Positions 1 to 5,768 of a stretch of DNA of 7,360 nucleotides are shown in pieces. This DNA comes from MAG-120531 sp029242825. Lineage in GTDB: Bacteria; Bacteroidota; Bacteroidia; Flavobacteriales; Flavobacteriaceae. The stretch spans positions 1 to 7,360 of the forward strand of contig JAQWTF010000022.1 in NCBI GenBank assembly GCA_029242825.1, written 5' to 3'. Within the stretch, counting starts at the first letter, position 1. Each line of letters starts with the position of its first letter. The position numbers and the translations under genes were made by a program. The notes below the pieces were generated by a model. The model saw only the letters and a program-made list of their open reading frames with translations, did not search any database and was not told the DNA's origin.

Positions 1-1412
1 TTTTGTTTTATGAGCTCAGCGATACCCTTAGGCAATTCATCTTCCCAACCAGGGGTATTGTTGGCAATCATTTCAAATACCTTTCTGGAAAAAATATCCA
101 ATACTTCTGGTTCGTAATCTATGATGTCCATTACTTTGCCATTGTATTTAAAGAATTTATAAAGCTCCTTCATTCTTGGGTGAACCTTTACGCTGTTTGA
201 GGTCAGAATTTCACCAGTTTCCTGGTCTTTCATGGGATATAAATACACTTTAAGGTCTTTAAAGAACAGTTTTCCAAAAGCTTCTAAAATGCCTCCACTG
301 AGGTGTCTGTAATATTTCTCGTCAAAAATGTCCACTAGGTTATTAACCCCCATGGTTAAGCCAATCTTAGCTTTTGTGTAATTATTGAAATACTCTACAA
401 GCTTGTAATATTCTTGGAATTTAGAAATAAGTACGGTATGGCCTAATGAACAGAGAAGTTCTGCGCGGTCCATAAAATCCTGTTCGTCTATTTCTCCTGA
501 GGCCTTTAAGTTGGATAAGGTAATTTCAAATATAACAATCGTATTGTCAGGATCTACTGTAGCCTCTTTTCTAAATATATCGAATGACTTTTCAAACATA
601 TCCATATTAACCTTGGTAACGGGTCTGAAACTACCTCTCAAGGCAAGTATATTTTTCTTGTAAAGCACCGCTGCAGGAAGTAAGTTATTTCCGTCAGGAC
701 CGAACATTACTGCATCTGTCATATTATTTTTAATGAGTTCTAGACTCATTAACCTATTGTCTACATTCTTAAAGTTAGGCCCTGAAAAATTAATCATATC
801 TATCTCTAGAATGTCTTTTTCAATATGATCGTATAAATACTTTAATATTTTTTTTGGCTTATCGTATTTGTAGAAAGCACCATAAATAAGGTTAACGCCC
901 AAAACACCTAAGGTTTCTTGTTGGAGTCTTGCCTCGTTTTGCTTAAACCTCACATGAAGTATAATCTCATCTAATTCCTTTTGATTAGGATCTAATTGAA
1001 ATTTAATTCCAACCCATCCATGTCCTTTGAATTTTTTGGCAAAATCTATGGTTGCTACAGTATTTGCATAAGAAAAGAATAGTCTGTCTGGATGAGATTT
1101 TCTACTAATTCTGTCCTCCATGAGATTCATTTCATGGGCCAGCATCTTTTTTAATCTTGGCTGGGTTACATATCTTCCGTCGTCTTCAATGCCATAAATG
1201 GCATCACTAAAATCCTTGTCATAGGCACTCATAGCTTTGGCTATAGTTCCTGAGGCGCCTCCAGCTCTAAAAAAATGCCTAGCAGTTTCTTGTCCAGCAC
1301 CAATTTCAGAGAAAGTTCCATAAATGTCAGGATTCAAATTAATCCTGAGTGTTTTTGCCTTTGTAGAAGGTATATTGGTGAAAGCAGTTTCTTTTTTCAA
1401 AACAGAAGCCAT
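1..1412 (-). CDS. Large conserved protein of unknown function, C-terminus cut by window edge
   Basis: I translated this frame by hand. It is open for 470 codons from ATG at 1412-1410 and runs off the left edge with no stop, so the protein is longer than 470 residues. No signal peptide or membrane segment is visible, which suggests a cytoplasmic protein. It is rich in family-like glycine motifs: EIGAGQE (36-42), GGASGT (51-56) followed by SAYD (62-65), GHGWVGIKFQ (130-139), LGVNLIYGAFY (171-181), FSGPNF (209-214) then VDNRLMSLEL (217-226), and RGSFRPVT (259-266). These resemble a long protein (roughly 480-490 residues) shared by several phyla; from memory, relatives carry automatic labels such as nicotinate-nucleotide adenylyltransferase or TonB-dependent receptor. 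I see neither an HxGH nucleotidyl-transfer motif nor an outer-membrane barrel or plug, so I adopt neither label. The ATG start is supported by a TAACTTTG box about 20 bases upstream. It is transcribed divergently from the MBL gene. The reading frame is certain; the function is unknown. Confidence 0.85.
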   Translation of the reverse strand, partial: MASVLKKETAFTNIPSTKAKTLRINLNPDIYGTFSEIGAGQETARHFFRAGGASGTIAKAMSAYDKDFSDAIYGIEDDGRYVTQPRLKKMLAHEMNLMEDRISRKSHPDRLFFSYANTVATIDFAKKFKGHGWVGIKFQLDPNQKELDEIILHVRFKQNEARLQQETLGVLGVNLIYGAFYKYDKPKKILKYLYDHIEKDILEIDMINFSGPNFKNVDNRLMSLELIKNNMTDAVMFGPDGNNLLPAAVLYKKNILALRGSFRPVTKVNMDMFEKSFDIFRKEATVDPDNTIVIFEITLSNLKASGEIDEQDFMDRAELLCSLGHTVLISKFQEYYKLVEYFNNYTKAKIGLTMGVNNLVDIFDEKYYRHLSGGILEAFGKLFFKDLKVYLYPMKDQETGEILTSNSVKVHPRMKELYKFFKYNGKVMDIIDYEPEVLDIFSRKVFEMIANNTPGWEDELPKGIAELIKQ

Positions 1413-1432
1413 GTAGATTGTTTTAATTGCAA

Positions 1433-1440
1433 CAAAGTTA
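1433..1440 (-). promoter_or_regulatory. Promoter -7 box for the large unknown gene
   Basis: Read on the minus strand this is TAACTTTG, an exact match to the Bacteroidota -7 consensus TAnnTTTG. It ends 20 bases before the ATG at 1412, which would give a leader of roughly 15 bases. No good TTG -33 element lies at the usual 17-23 base spacing; the nearest weak candidate is ATTAGC (1455-1460 on this strand). The call rests on motif and position only. Confidence 0.5.
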
Positions 1441-1474
1441 AAAAGATTGTAGAAGCTAATCCCTATTAAAATCA

Positions 1475-1482
1475 TAAATTTG
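1475..1482 (+). promoter_or_regulatory. Promoter -7 box for the MBL hydrolase and downstream membrane protein
   Basis: TAAATTTG is an exact match to TAnnTTTG. The only upstream TTG (1447-1449) sits 25 bases away, a little long for the -33 element, so the -33 half is weak. If used, transcription would begin near 1488-1490. The TTG codon at 1480 would then lie inside the promoter and could not be the start; the TTG at 1498 would be read from a very short leader. Confidence 0.45.
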
Positions 1483-1497
1483 AAAAAAATAAAGCTT

Positions 1498-2262
1498 TTG
1501 ACTGTTCGTTTTTTAGGTACTGGAACTTCTCAAGGAATCCCTGTAATTGGGAGCAATCACCCTGTGTGTTTAAGTGAAAATCCTAAAGACAAAAGACTGC
1601 GTGTATCTGTACTAATATCATGGGATCATTTTAATTATGTCATTGACTGTGGTCCAGATTTTAGGGCGCAAATGTTAGCGGCTAACCCAACATCTTTAGA
1701 GGGCTTAATATTTACCCATGAACATGCTGATCATACAGCTGGTTTGGACGACATTAGACCTTTTTTCTTTAGACAGGGTGCTATTCCAATTTATGCACAC
1801 AAACGCGTATTAAAGTCTTTAAAGAAACGCTTTGGCTATATTTTTAATGAGGCCAATAAATATCCTGGTGCACCTTCAGTAGTTTCCCATAGGGTTAAAA
1901 AAAATAGTCCTTTTACGCTCAACGGAAAACAAGTTATTCCTATTAATGCAAAGCACAATACTTTACAGGTATTTGGTTACAGAATAGATGCATTCGCTTA
2001 TTTAACGGATATTAAAACCATTTCAGCATTCGAAACCTCTAAACTATCAGGACTAGAAGTTCTTGTGGTGAATGCACTGAGAGAAGAGCCACACTACAGT
2101 CATTTTAATTTAGAGGAAGCCATAGTATTCGCCCAAAGGGTAGGTGCCAAAAAAACCTATTTCACTCACATAAGCCATCATTTGGGTTTTCACGATCAGG
2201 TAGCATTAAAACTTCCAGAAAACATTTACTTGGCTTATGATTCACTCACTATATCTATTTAA
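1498..2262 (+). CDS. MBL-fold metallo-hydrolase, PhnP-like
   Basis: This is a soluble metallo-beta-lactamase-fold phosphodiesterase-like enzyme related to PhnP, which in E. coli hydrolyses 5-phosphoribosyl 1,2-cyclic phosphate. No phn genes are nearby, so the substrate here is open. Numbering from the longest frame (TTG at 1480, 260 residues), it has the family opening FLGTGTSQGIP (11-21), DCGPDFR (56-62), the metal motif HEHADH (80-85) and GLDD (88-91). It also has H159 in AKHN, D177 in LTD, H208 in HYSHFN, H230 and H233 in THISHH, and the closing AYD (252-254), so all expected metal ligands are present. No ATG is available. TTG at 1480 overlaps a promoter box, whereas TTG at 1498 follows an A-rich stretch and gives MTVRFLGTG, matching the short N-terminus usual in the family, so I chose 1498 (254 residues). 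The PhnP-type structural CxCxxC is altered to SNHPVC (25-30). The next gene starts 2 bases after the stop. The family is secure; the start is about 65% sure. Confidence 0.9.
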   Translation: MTVRFLGTGTSQGIPVIGSNHPVCLSENPKDKRLRVSVLISWDHFNYVIDCGPDFRAQMLAANPTSLEGLIFTHEHADHTAGLDDIRPFFFRQGAIPIYAHKRVLKSLKKRFGYIFNEANKYPGAPSVVSHRVKKNSPFTLNGKQVIPINAKHNTLQVFGYRIDAFAYLTDIKTISAFETSKLSGLEVLVVNALREEPHYSHFNLEEAIVFAQRVGAKKTYFTHISHHLGFHDQVALKLPENIYLAYDSLTISI

Positions 2263-2264
2263 CT

Positions 2265-2765
2265 ATGAAGTCAAGAATTTTTATGTACCTGTTTATTTTC
2301 ACTGCATTGATTGCACTATATCAATTTAAAAGTGCCTCAAATTATGTAGAAAATACACAGCTAGCCCTTGCAAAATACCAAGAAACTGCAGAAGAACAGA
2401 TAAAAGTTTCTGCCAAGGTTAAATCCCTTGAAGCACAATTGGAAATGACTCAATTATTTGATCTAAAGTACAATCAAGAGGGACTATTGTTGTTGGAAAA
2501 TCAGTATGAGGGACCACAAGAGATCAGTGATTTTATTTCAGATGCACTTATTCAAACTAATATAAACAAAGAATTACAACACGCTTTAATACCATTTAAG
2601 TCCAAAAAGGCAAAATTTGCGTTTAATTCCATAAAGGTCTTGAACCATAAATGGCTCATTGCAAACTTTACAGACGGTGCCATTTGGGGGGAAGCTATTT
2701 TAAAGTTTTCTATAAATAAGGACGTAGTTAATTTCACCACAGAAGACGCGTTTCTTTACAGATAA
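2265..2765 (+). CDS. Small membrane-anchored coiled-coil protein of unknown function
   Basis: This gene encodes 166 residues starting at ATG, 2 bases after the stop of the MBL hydrolase, so it is almost certainly co-transcribed with it. Residues 5-20 form one hydrophobic segment after a short basic start (MKSR), which is either a membrane anchor or an uncleaved signal. Residues 25-65 are rich in Glu, Lys, Gln and Ala with heptad-like spacing, consistent with a short coiled coil. The remainder (66-166) looks like a small folded domain, with an aromatic-rich block LNHKWLIANFTDGAIWGE (126-143) near the end. The likely topology puts this domain outside the inner membrane. I do not recognise a characterised family; I recall similar proteins beside this MBL gene in other flavobacteria, some labelled hydrolase, but I see no catalytic motif that supports that label. 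The gene is real; its role is unknown. Confidence 0.8.
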   Translation: MKSRIFMYLFIFTALIALYQFKSASNYVENTQLALAKYQETAEEQIKVSAKVKSLEAQLEMTQLFDLKYNQEGLLLLENQYEGPQEISDFISDALIQTNINKELQHALIPFKSKKAKFAFNSIKVLNHKWLIANFTDGAIWGEAILKFSINKDVVNFTTEDAFLYR

Positions 2766-2773
2766 TAATTACA

Positions 2774-3415
2774 CTATTGTAACCATTCCAAAAGATCTGC
2801 AAAATTTTGTGGAGACACGCCATGTCCAATAGGGTAAGATTTAAAGCTGTGCTCTATTCCTATGGCATTGAGTTGTGAGGGAATTTTTTCTGCCCAATCA
2901 AACGGAATTACTTGGTCTTGTGTTCCATGTGAAGCGAATATATGGATATTTTTATAGGCTTCAATATTCCCTTTAGCTTCTGCTAAGGCCTCGTTAATAT
3001 AGCCACTTAAGCATATAAATTTATGATAAAATTCAGGGTATTGGAAGGCCAATGCATAGCTTAAAATGCTTCCTTGGCTAAAACCTAATACGCAAATTTT
3101 ATTCCTATCTAAATGGCTTTCTTTGCACTTTTCTTGAATAAAATTATGAAGTAAATCTCTGGATACCACCCCCTGCTCAAGATCTGACCATTTCCCCTTT
3201 TCAGCGTCAAAATTTATTGCATACCAGGCATTTCCATAAGGCTGCATAGGGTAGGGGGCTCTTACAGAGATAATATGATAATGTTCGGGAATTCCTTCAG
3301 CGAAAGAAAATAAATCATTTTCATCGCTGCCATAGCCATGGACTAAAAAGAGTGGAATAGCATTATCCTTTGAAGATTTGGCCGGTCTTTCAATACAATA
3401 TAAAGGCTGGTCCAT
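2774..3415 (-). CDS. Alpha/beta hydrolase, phospholipase/carboxylesterase type
   Basis: This is a serine hydrolase of the carboxylesterase/phospholipase (Abhydrolase_2) group, whose members cleave short acyl esters or thioesters; it is cytoplasmic, with no signal peptide. With the start at ATG 3415 it has 213 residues, the usual family length. Visible elements in order are the oxyanion-side motif HGYGSDENDL (26-35), RAPYP (52-56), nucleophile elbow GFSQG (111-115) with Ser113, Asp167 in HGTQDQVIP (163-171) and His198 in GHG (197-199), so the triad is complete. A longer frame reaches ATG at 3505. It adds 30 residues lacking family character and would overlap the preceding gene by 89 bases, while ATG 3415 comes 1 base after that gene's TAG, so I prefer the shorter start. 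It is the last gene of the dihydroorotase-like operon, and its stop lies 8 bases from that of the converging plus-strand gene. The natural substrate cannot be told. Confidence 0.9.
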   Translation of the reverse strand: MDQPLYCIERPAKSSKDNAIPLFLVHGYGSDENDLFSFAEGIPEHYHIISVRAPYPMQPYGNAWYAINFDAEKGKWSDLEQGVVSRDLLHNFIQEKCKESHLDRNKICVLGFSQGSILSYALAFQYPEFYHKFICLSGYINEALAEAKGNIEAYKNIHIFASHGTQDQVIPFDWAEKIPSQLNAIGIEHSFKSYPIGHGVSPQNFADLLEWLQ

Positions 3416-3416
3416 A

Positions 3417-3749
3417 CTATCTAATAAATGTAAACCACTGTTGAAAGTAAGCTCCAATGAAGGGCAAGGAATTTTTAGTGTTTTGAATTGCGGAATAAAA
3501 ACCAAACCCCCACAGTAATAAATACATGACGTATAATCCTAGAAAGGCAAATTCATTAAACCACTGACTAATAAATAGGGCAAATGCATGAAATAATAAA
3601 TGAACTCCAAAGGCTTGTCTTATATGAAATCTAGAAAAAACCTCCGGCTTGTTATTGTGCATACTGATCGCTATTATAGCCCCTATTATAGTGAAGTAAG
3701 CGATAATAGCTGGCTTTTTGCCTTTAATTTCTTCTTGTATTCCCATCAT
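3417..3749 (-). CDS. Small DUF4870-like integral membrane protein
   Basis: This gene encodes 110 residues, middle gene of the operon. Its ATG shares one base with the TAA of the dihydroorotase-like gene (TAATG), so translation is likely coupled; a second ATG follows immediately at 3746. Hydrophobic segments lie at about 13-30, 46-62 and 65-85, and a fourth stretch at 96-108 is shorter and more amphipathic. The basic-aromatic segment FSRFHIRQAFG (38-48) between the first two helices is typical of the DUF4870/Tic20-like small membrane proteins, where a similar F-x-R-x-H-x-R-Q pattern recurs. No enzymatic motif is present and no function is established. The family assignment comes from pattern recognition and is moderate; that it is a real inner-membrane protein is strongly supported by composition and by the tight gene packing on both sides. 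Confidence 0.8.
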   Translation of the reverse strand: MMGIQEEIKGKKPAIIAYFTIIGAIIAISMHNNKPEVFSRFHIRQAFGVHLLFHAFALFISQWFNEFAFLGLYVMYLLLWGFGFYSAIQNTKNSLPFIGAYFQQWFTFIR

Positions 3750-5005
3750 TAAATAGTTGTAATATGTTCATTTACTACCGTTCCTATTGCCTTACCTTTT
3801 AATAGTGCTCCTAGATAAAGAGAGTTCTTGGAACTAGCATATAGATCTTCTACTGTTTGTGTGTATTCTATACTAGGATCAAATAGTGATAGATTCGCCT
3901 TGTGACCTTCTGAAATAGTAGGTTTCTCTAAGTTGAAGCGCTCATAGCCCCGCTGCAAAATTTCAACAGCTTGAGTTGTAGTGTATAATGAATTCAGTAC
4001 GCCAAATGCAGCTTCTAAGCCTAAAGAGCCATAATGTGCGTGATCAAAAGCAATGTTTTTTAATTCAATATCTAACGGATTGTGGTCTGTAGTCATAAAA
4101 TCTATAGAACCTTCTAACAAAGCTTTTTGTAGCGCTTTTTGATCCTCTTTAGATCTTAGAGGAGGGGTTATTTTAGCATTTGTGTCAAAATCAATTAAGG
4201 CACTTTCATTGGCAAATAGGTGGTGTAAAGACACACTACAACTAATATCTAAACCTTCTTTTTTAGCTGCTTTTATTAATGATACACTCTCCTTTGAAGA
4301 AATGGTAGGAATATGTAGTTTTCCTCCACTATACCTTAAAAGATGAATATCTCTTTGAATTTGTAAGTGCTCAGATAAGCTCGGATCTGTTTTTAATCCC
4401 AGTTGAGTAGCTACCACGCCTTCATGGGCCAAACCACTATTAGAGATTTTAGATGTTTTTGGAAAGCTAAAAACCAATCCATTGAATGATTGTGTGTATT
4501 GCAGCGCAATTTTGAGTAAGTTAGGATTATCAATCGGGGCGTTGTAATCATAAAAACCTATGGCCCCTTGTCTTTGCATGTCGAACAACTCGGCTAAATC
4601 CTGACCTTTTGCTCCTTTTGTTAGTGTCCCTAAGGGGTGAACATTTATTGGGGCTTTCAATGCCGCATTTCTAAGATATCCAATAGCGTTCTGTTGGTCG
4701 GGTACCGGATCTGTATTGGGATTTAAAAAAACAGTACTAAAACCACTTTTGGCAGCTGTTAAAACACCATTTTTAAAATTTTCTCTGGACTCATATCCAG
4801 GTTCTCCAACACTAACACCAGTGTCTAACCAGCCAGCTGAGACATGTAAGTTATTTAATGCAAGCGTTTGGTCTGCTTTAAAATCTTTAATTTTCGGGCT
4901 TATTTTTATGATAACACCGTCTTTTACGGCTATATCTACTATTTTTAAATGAATACTTGGATTAGATTCTTCTACTATTGTGGCGTCCTTAATTAATATA
5001 TTCAT
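3749..5005 (-). CDS. Dihydroorotase-family protein lacking metal ligands (probable pseudo-dihydroorotase)
   Basis: This gene encodes 418 residues, the normal length of long class I dihydroorotases, which cyclise carbamoyl-aspartate in pyrimidine synthesis. Family signatures run end to end: VKDGVI (27-32), EPG (68-70), GFSTVFLNPNTDP (88-100) for the usual G-T-V-M-P-N-T-x-P, PLGTLTKG (124-131), EGVVATQLGL (195-204), HHL (261-263), KITPPLRS (278-285) and TTDHNP (305-310). The catalytic sites are changed, however. The usual D-x-H-x-H-x-R-E-P-G is DTGVSVGEPG (61-70), losing both zinc-binding histidines and the substrate arginine; the usual H-x-E-D segment is FSFP (179-182); and the H-I-S-T position reads PTISS (233-237), losing that histidine. 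Only Asp307 and a few histidines remain. Annotated simply as dihydroorotase it would mislead. Inactive relatives (PyrC') scaffold aspartate transcarbamoylase in Pseudomonas. I recall the same substitutions in flavobacterial homologues, so the loss looks ancient rather than recent decay. It heads a three-gene operon behind a clear promoter. Confidence 0.88.
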   Translation of the reverse strand: MNILIKDATIVEESNPSIHLKIVDIAVKDGVIIKISPKIKDFKADQTLALNNLHVSAGWLDTGVSVGEPGYESRENFKNGVLTAAKSGFSTVFLNPNTDPVPDQQNAIGYLRNAALKAPINVHPLGTLTKGAKGQDLAELFDMQRQGAIGFYDYNAPIDNPNLLKIALQYTQSFNGLVFSFPKTSKISNSGLAHEGVVATQLGLKTDPSLSEHLQIQRDIHLLRYSGGKLHIPTISSKESVSLIKAAKKEGLDISCSVSLHHLFANESALIDFDTNAKITPPLRSKEDQKALQKALLEGSIDFMTTDHNPLDIELKNIAFDHAHYGSLGLEAAFGVLNSLYTTTQAVEILQRGYERFNLEKPTISEGHKANLSLFDPSIEYTQTVEDLYASSKNSLYLGALLKGKAIGTVVNEHITTI

Positions 5006-5041
5006 TAGAGTAGATTTAGATGTGAGCCTTTAAAAGTCATA

Positions 5042-5071
5042 CAAAAATAACAAACCATTTACAATTGTCAA
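5042..5071 (-). promoter_or_regulatory. Promoter of the dihydroorotase-like operon
   Basis: On the minus strand there is a TTG -33 element at 5071-5069, a 19-base spacer, and a -7 box TATTTTTG at 5049-5042. Both boxes and the spacing fit the Bacteroidota sigma factor consensus (TTG, about 19 bases, TAnnTTTG). Transcription would start near 5035, giving a leader of about 30 bases to ATG 5005. It is the best-formed promoter in the window. The -33 box and half of the spacer lie within a 31-base near-palindrome (5053-5083). Confidence 0.7.
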
Positions 5072-5083
5072 TTCTAATTGGTT
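5053..5083. promoter_or_regulatory. 31-base near-perfect dyad over the operon promoter: candidate operator or terminator
   Basis: Arms 5053-5067 and 5069-5083 are inverted copies that match at 13 of 15 positions around the single centre base 5068. The outer AACCA/TGGTT, middle TTA/TAA and inner AATTG/CAATT blocks all pair, and the mismatches fall at arm positions 6 and 10. It covers the -33 box of the dihydroorotase-like operon, where a dimeric regulator would block transcription. Read as RNA on the minus strand it could also fold into an AT-rich hairpin followed by TGTTATTTTTG, beginning 17 bases past the stop of the SGNH gene, so it may instead, or also, end the upstream transcript. The symmetry is seen directly; the role is inferred. 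Confidence 0.45.
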
Positions 5084-5099
5084 AAATATCGCTTTTCGT

Positions 5100-5768
5100 T
5101 TATTTAAAAGAAGGTCCAATGGTGTTTAACAAGACCTTTTTCATTATTTCATATCCCTTTTCGTTAGGATGAACACCGTCAGAACCCAAAGATAATTTTA
5201 AACCATTTTTATCATCAGACATTTCAGAGAAATAATCAATGTATTTATAGTTTTTTTCTACTGCTAATGTCTTTAGCATGTTATTTAGAGCTAGAATTTT
5301 TGGTACAGGTTTTAATCCTGGTTTCCATGGATAATCATAAACAGGCAATACACTGCACAAGAACACCTCAATCTTATTTAAGGCAGCCAATCCAGCCATA
5401 CTTTTTATTTGATTAAAGATCTCTTGAACACTCATGGGGCCAGTATTTCCAGCAATGTCATTTGTGCCAGCTAGAATAATCACTCCTTTGGGCTTGAGAT
5501 CTAATACATCTTGTTTAAAACGGACGAGCATTTGTGGGGTAGTTTGGCCACTGATCCCTCTGTTAATATAATTAGTACTGCCAAATAAGTTTGGGTCAAA
5601 CGACTTCCATCCCTCTGTAATAGAATTGCCCATAAACACTAGTTTTACAGGTGCATTGTCTGCTATAATACGTTCATTTTCTGCTTTAAAACGCGCTACA
5701 TTTGCCCACTCCTGAGCATTTATTTGGCTAAATATTACACAGGTCAAGAGGCTTAACAATGTTTTCAT
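5100..5768 (-). CDS. Exported SGNH/GDSL-family esterase
   Basis: This gene encodes 222 residues. An N-terminal signal peptide (MKTLL, then a hydrophobic core, with probable cleavage after Ala18 in INA-QE) sends it to the periplasm or outside. All SGNH blocks are visible: block I GNSITEGW (47-54) with catalytic Ser49, block II RGISGQTT (70-77) with oxyanion Gly74, block III GTNDIAGN (101-108) with Asn103, and block V DGVHPNEKGY (197-206) with Asp197 and His200. The layout resembles the platelet-activating-factor acetylhydrolase-like or carbohydrate-acetylesterase side of the family, so removal of an acyl or acetyl group from a sugar or lipid is likely; the substrate cannot be read from the sequence. 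Its ATG directly follows the TAA of the S10 peptidase gene with no spacer, which makes it the second gene of a two-gene operon of secreted hydrolases. The family call is firm. Confidence 0.93.
   Translation of the reverse strand: MKTLLSLLTCVIFSQINAQEWANVARFKAENERIIADNAPVKLVFMGNSITEGWKSFDPNLFGSTNYINRGISGQTTPQMLVRFKQDVLDLKPKGVIILAGTNDIAGNTGPMSVQEIFNQIKSMAGLAALNKIEVFLCSVLPVYDYPWKPGLKPVPKILALNNMLKTLAVEKNYKYIDYFSEMSDDKNGLKLSLGSDGVHPNEKGYEIMKKVLLNTIGPSFK

Noticed and set aside
3..200. Plus-strand open frame of 65 codons at the left edge
   Set aside because: It lies antisense inside the long 470-codon minus-strand gene, has no family character and no upstream signals.
1275..1469. Plus-strand open frame of 64 codons before the MBL gene
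   Set aside because: Most of it is antisense to the N-terminus of the large unknown gene; it merely spans the divergent promoter region, and its sequence shows no recognisable motif.
2552..2740. Minus-strand open frame of 62 codons
   Set aside because: It is fully antisense to the small membrane-anchored protein gene and looks like a shadow of its coding bias.
3416..3505. 30-residue N-terminal extension of the alpha/beta hydrolase
   Set aside because: It would overlap the DUF4870-like gene by 89 bases and carries no family signature; ATG 3415 gives the usual family length and sits 1 base after the preceding stop.
4716..4952. Plus-strand open frame of 78 codons
   Set aside because: It is fully antisense to the N-terminal part of the dihydroorotase-like gene, which is strongly supported by family motifs on the other strand.
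3749..5005. Reading the dihydroorotase-like gene as a decaying pseudogene
   Set aside because: The frame is intact over 418 codons with a strong promoter and conserved non-catalytic motifs; the lost ligands point to a maintained non-catalytic protein instead.
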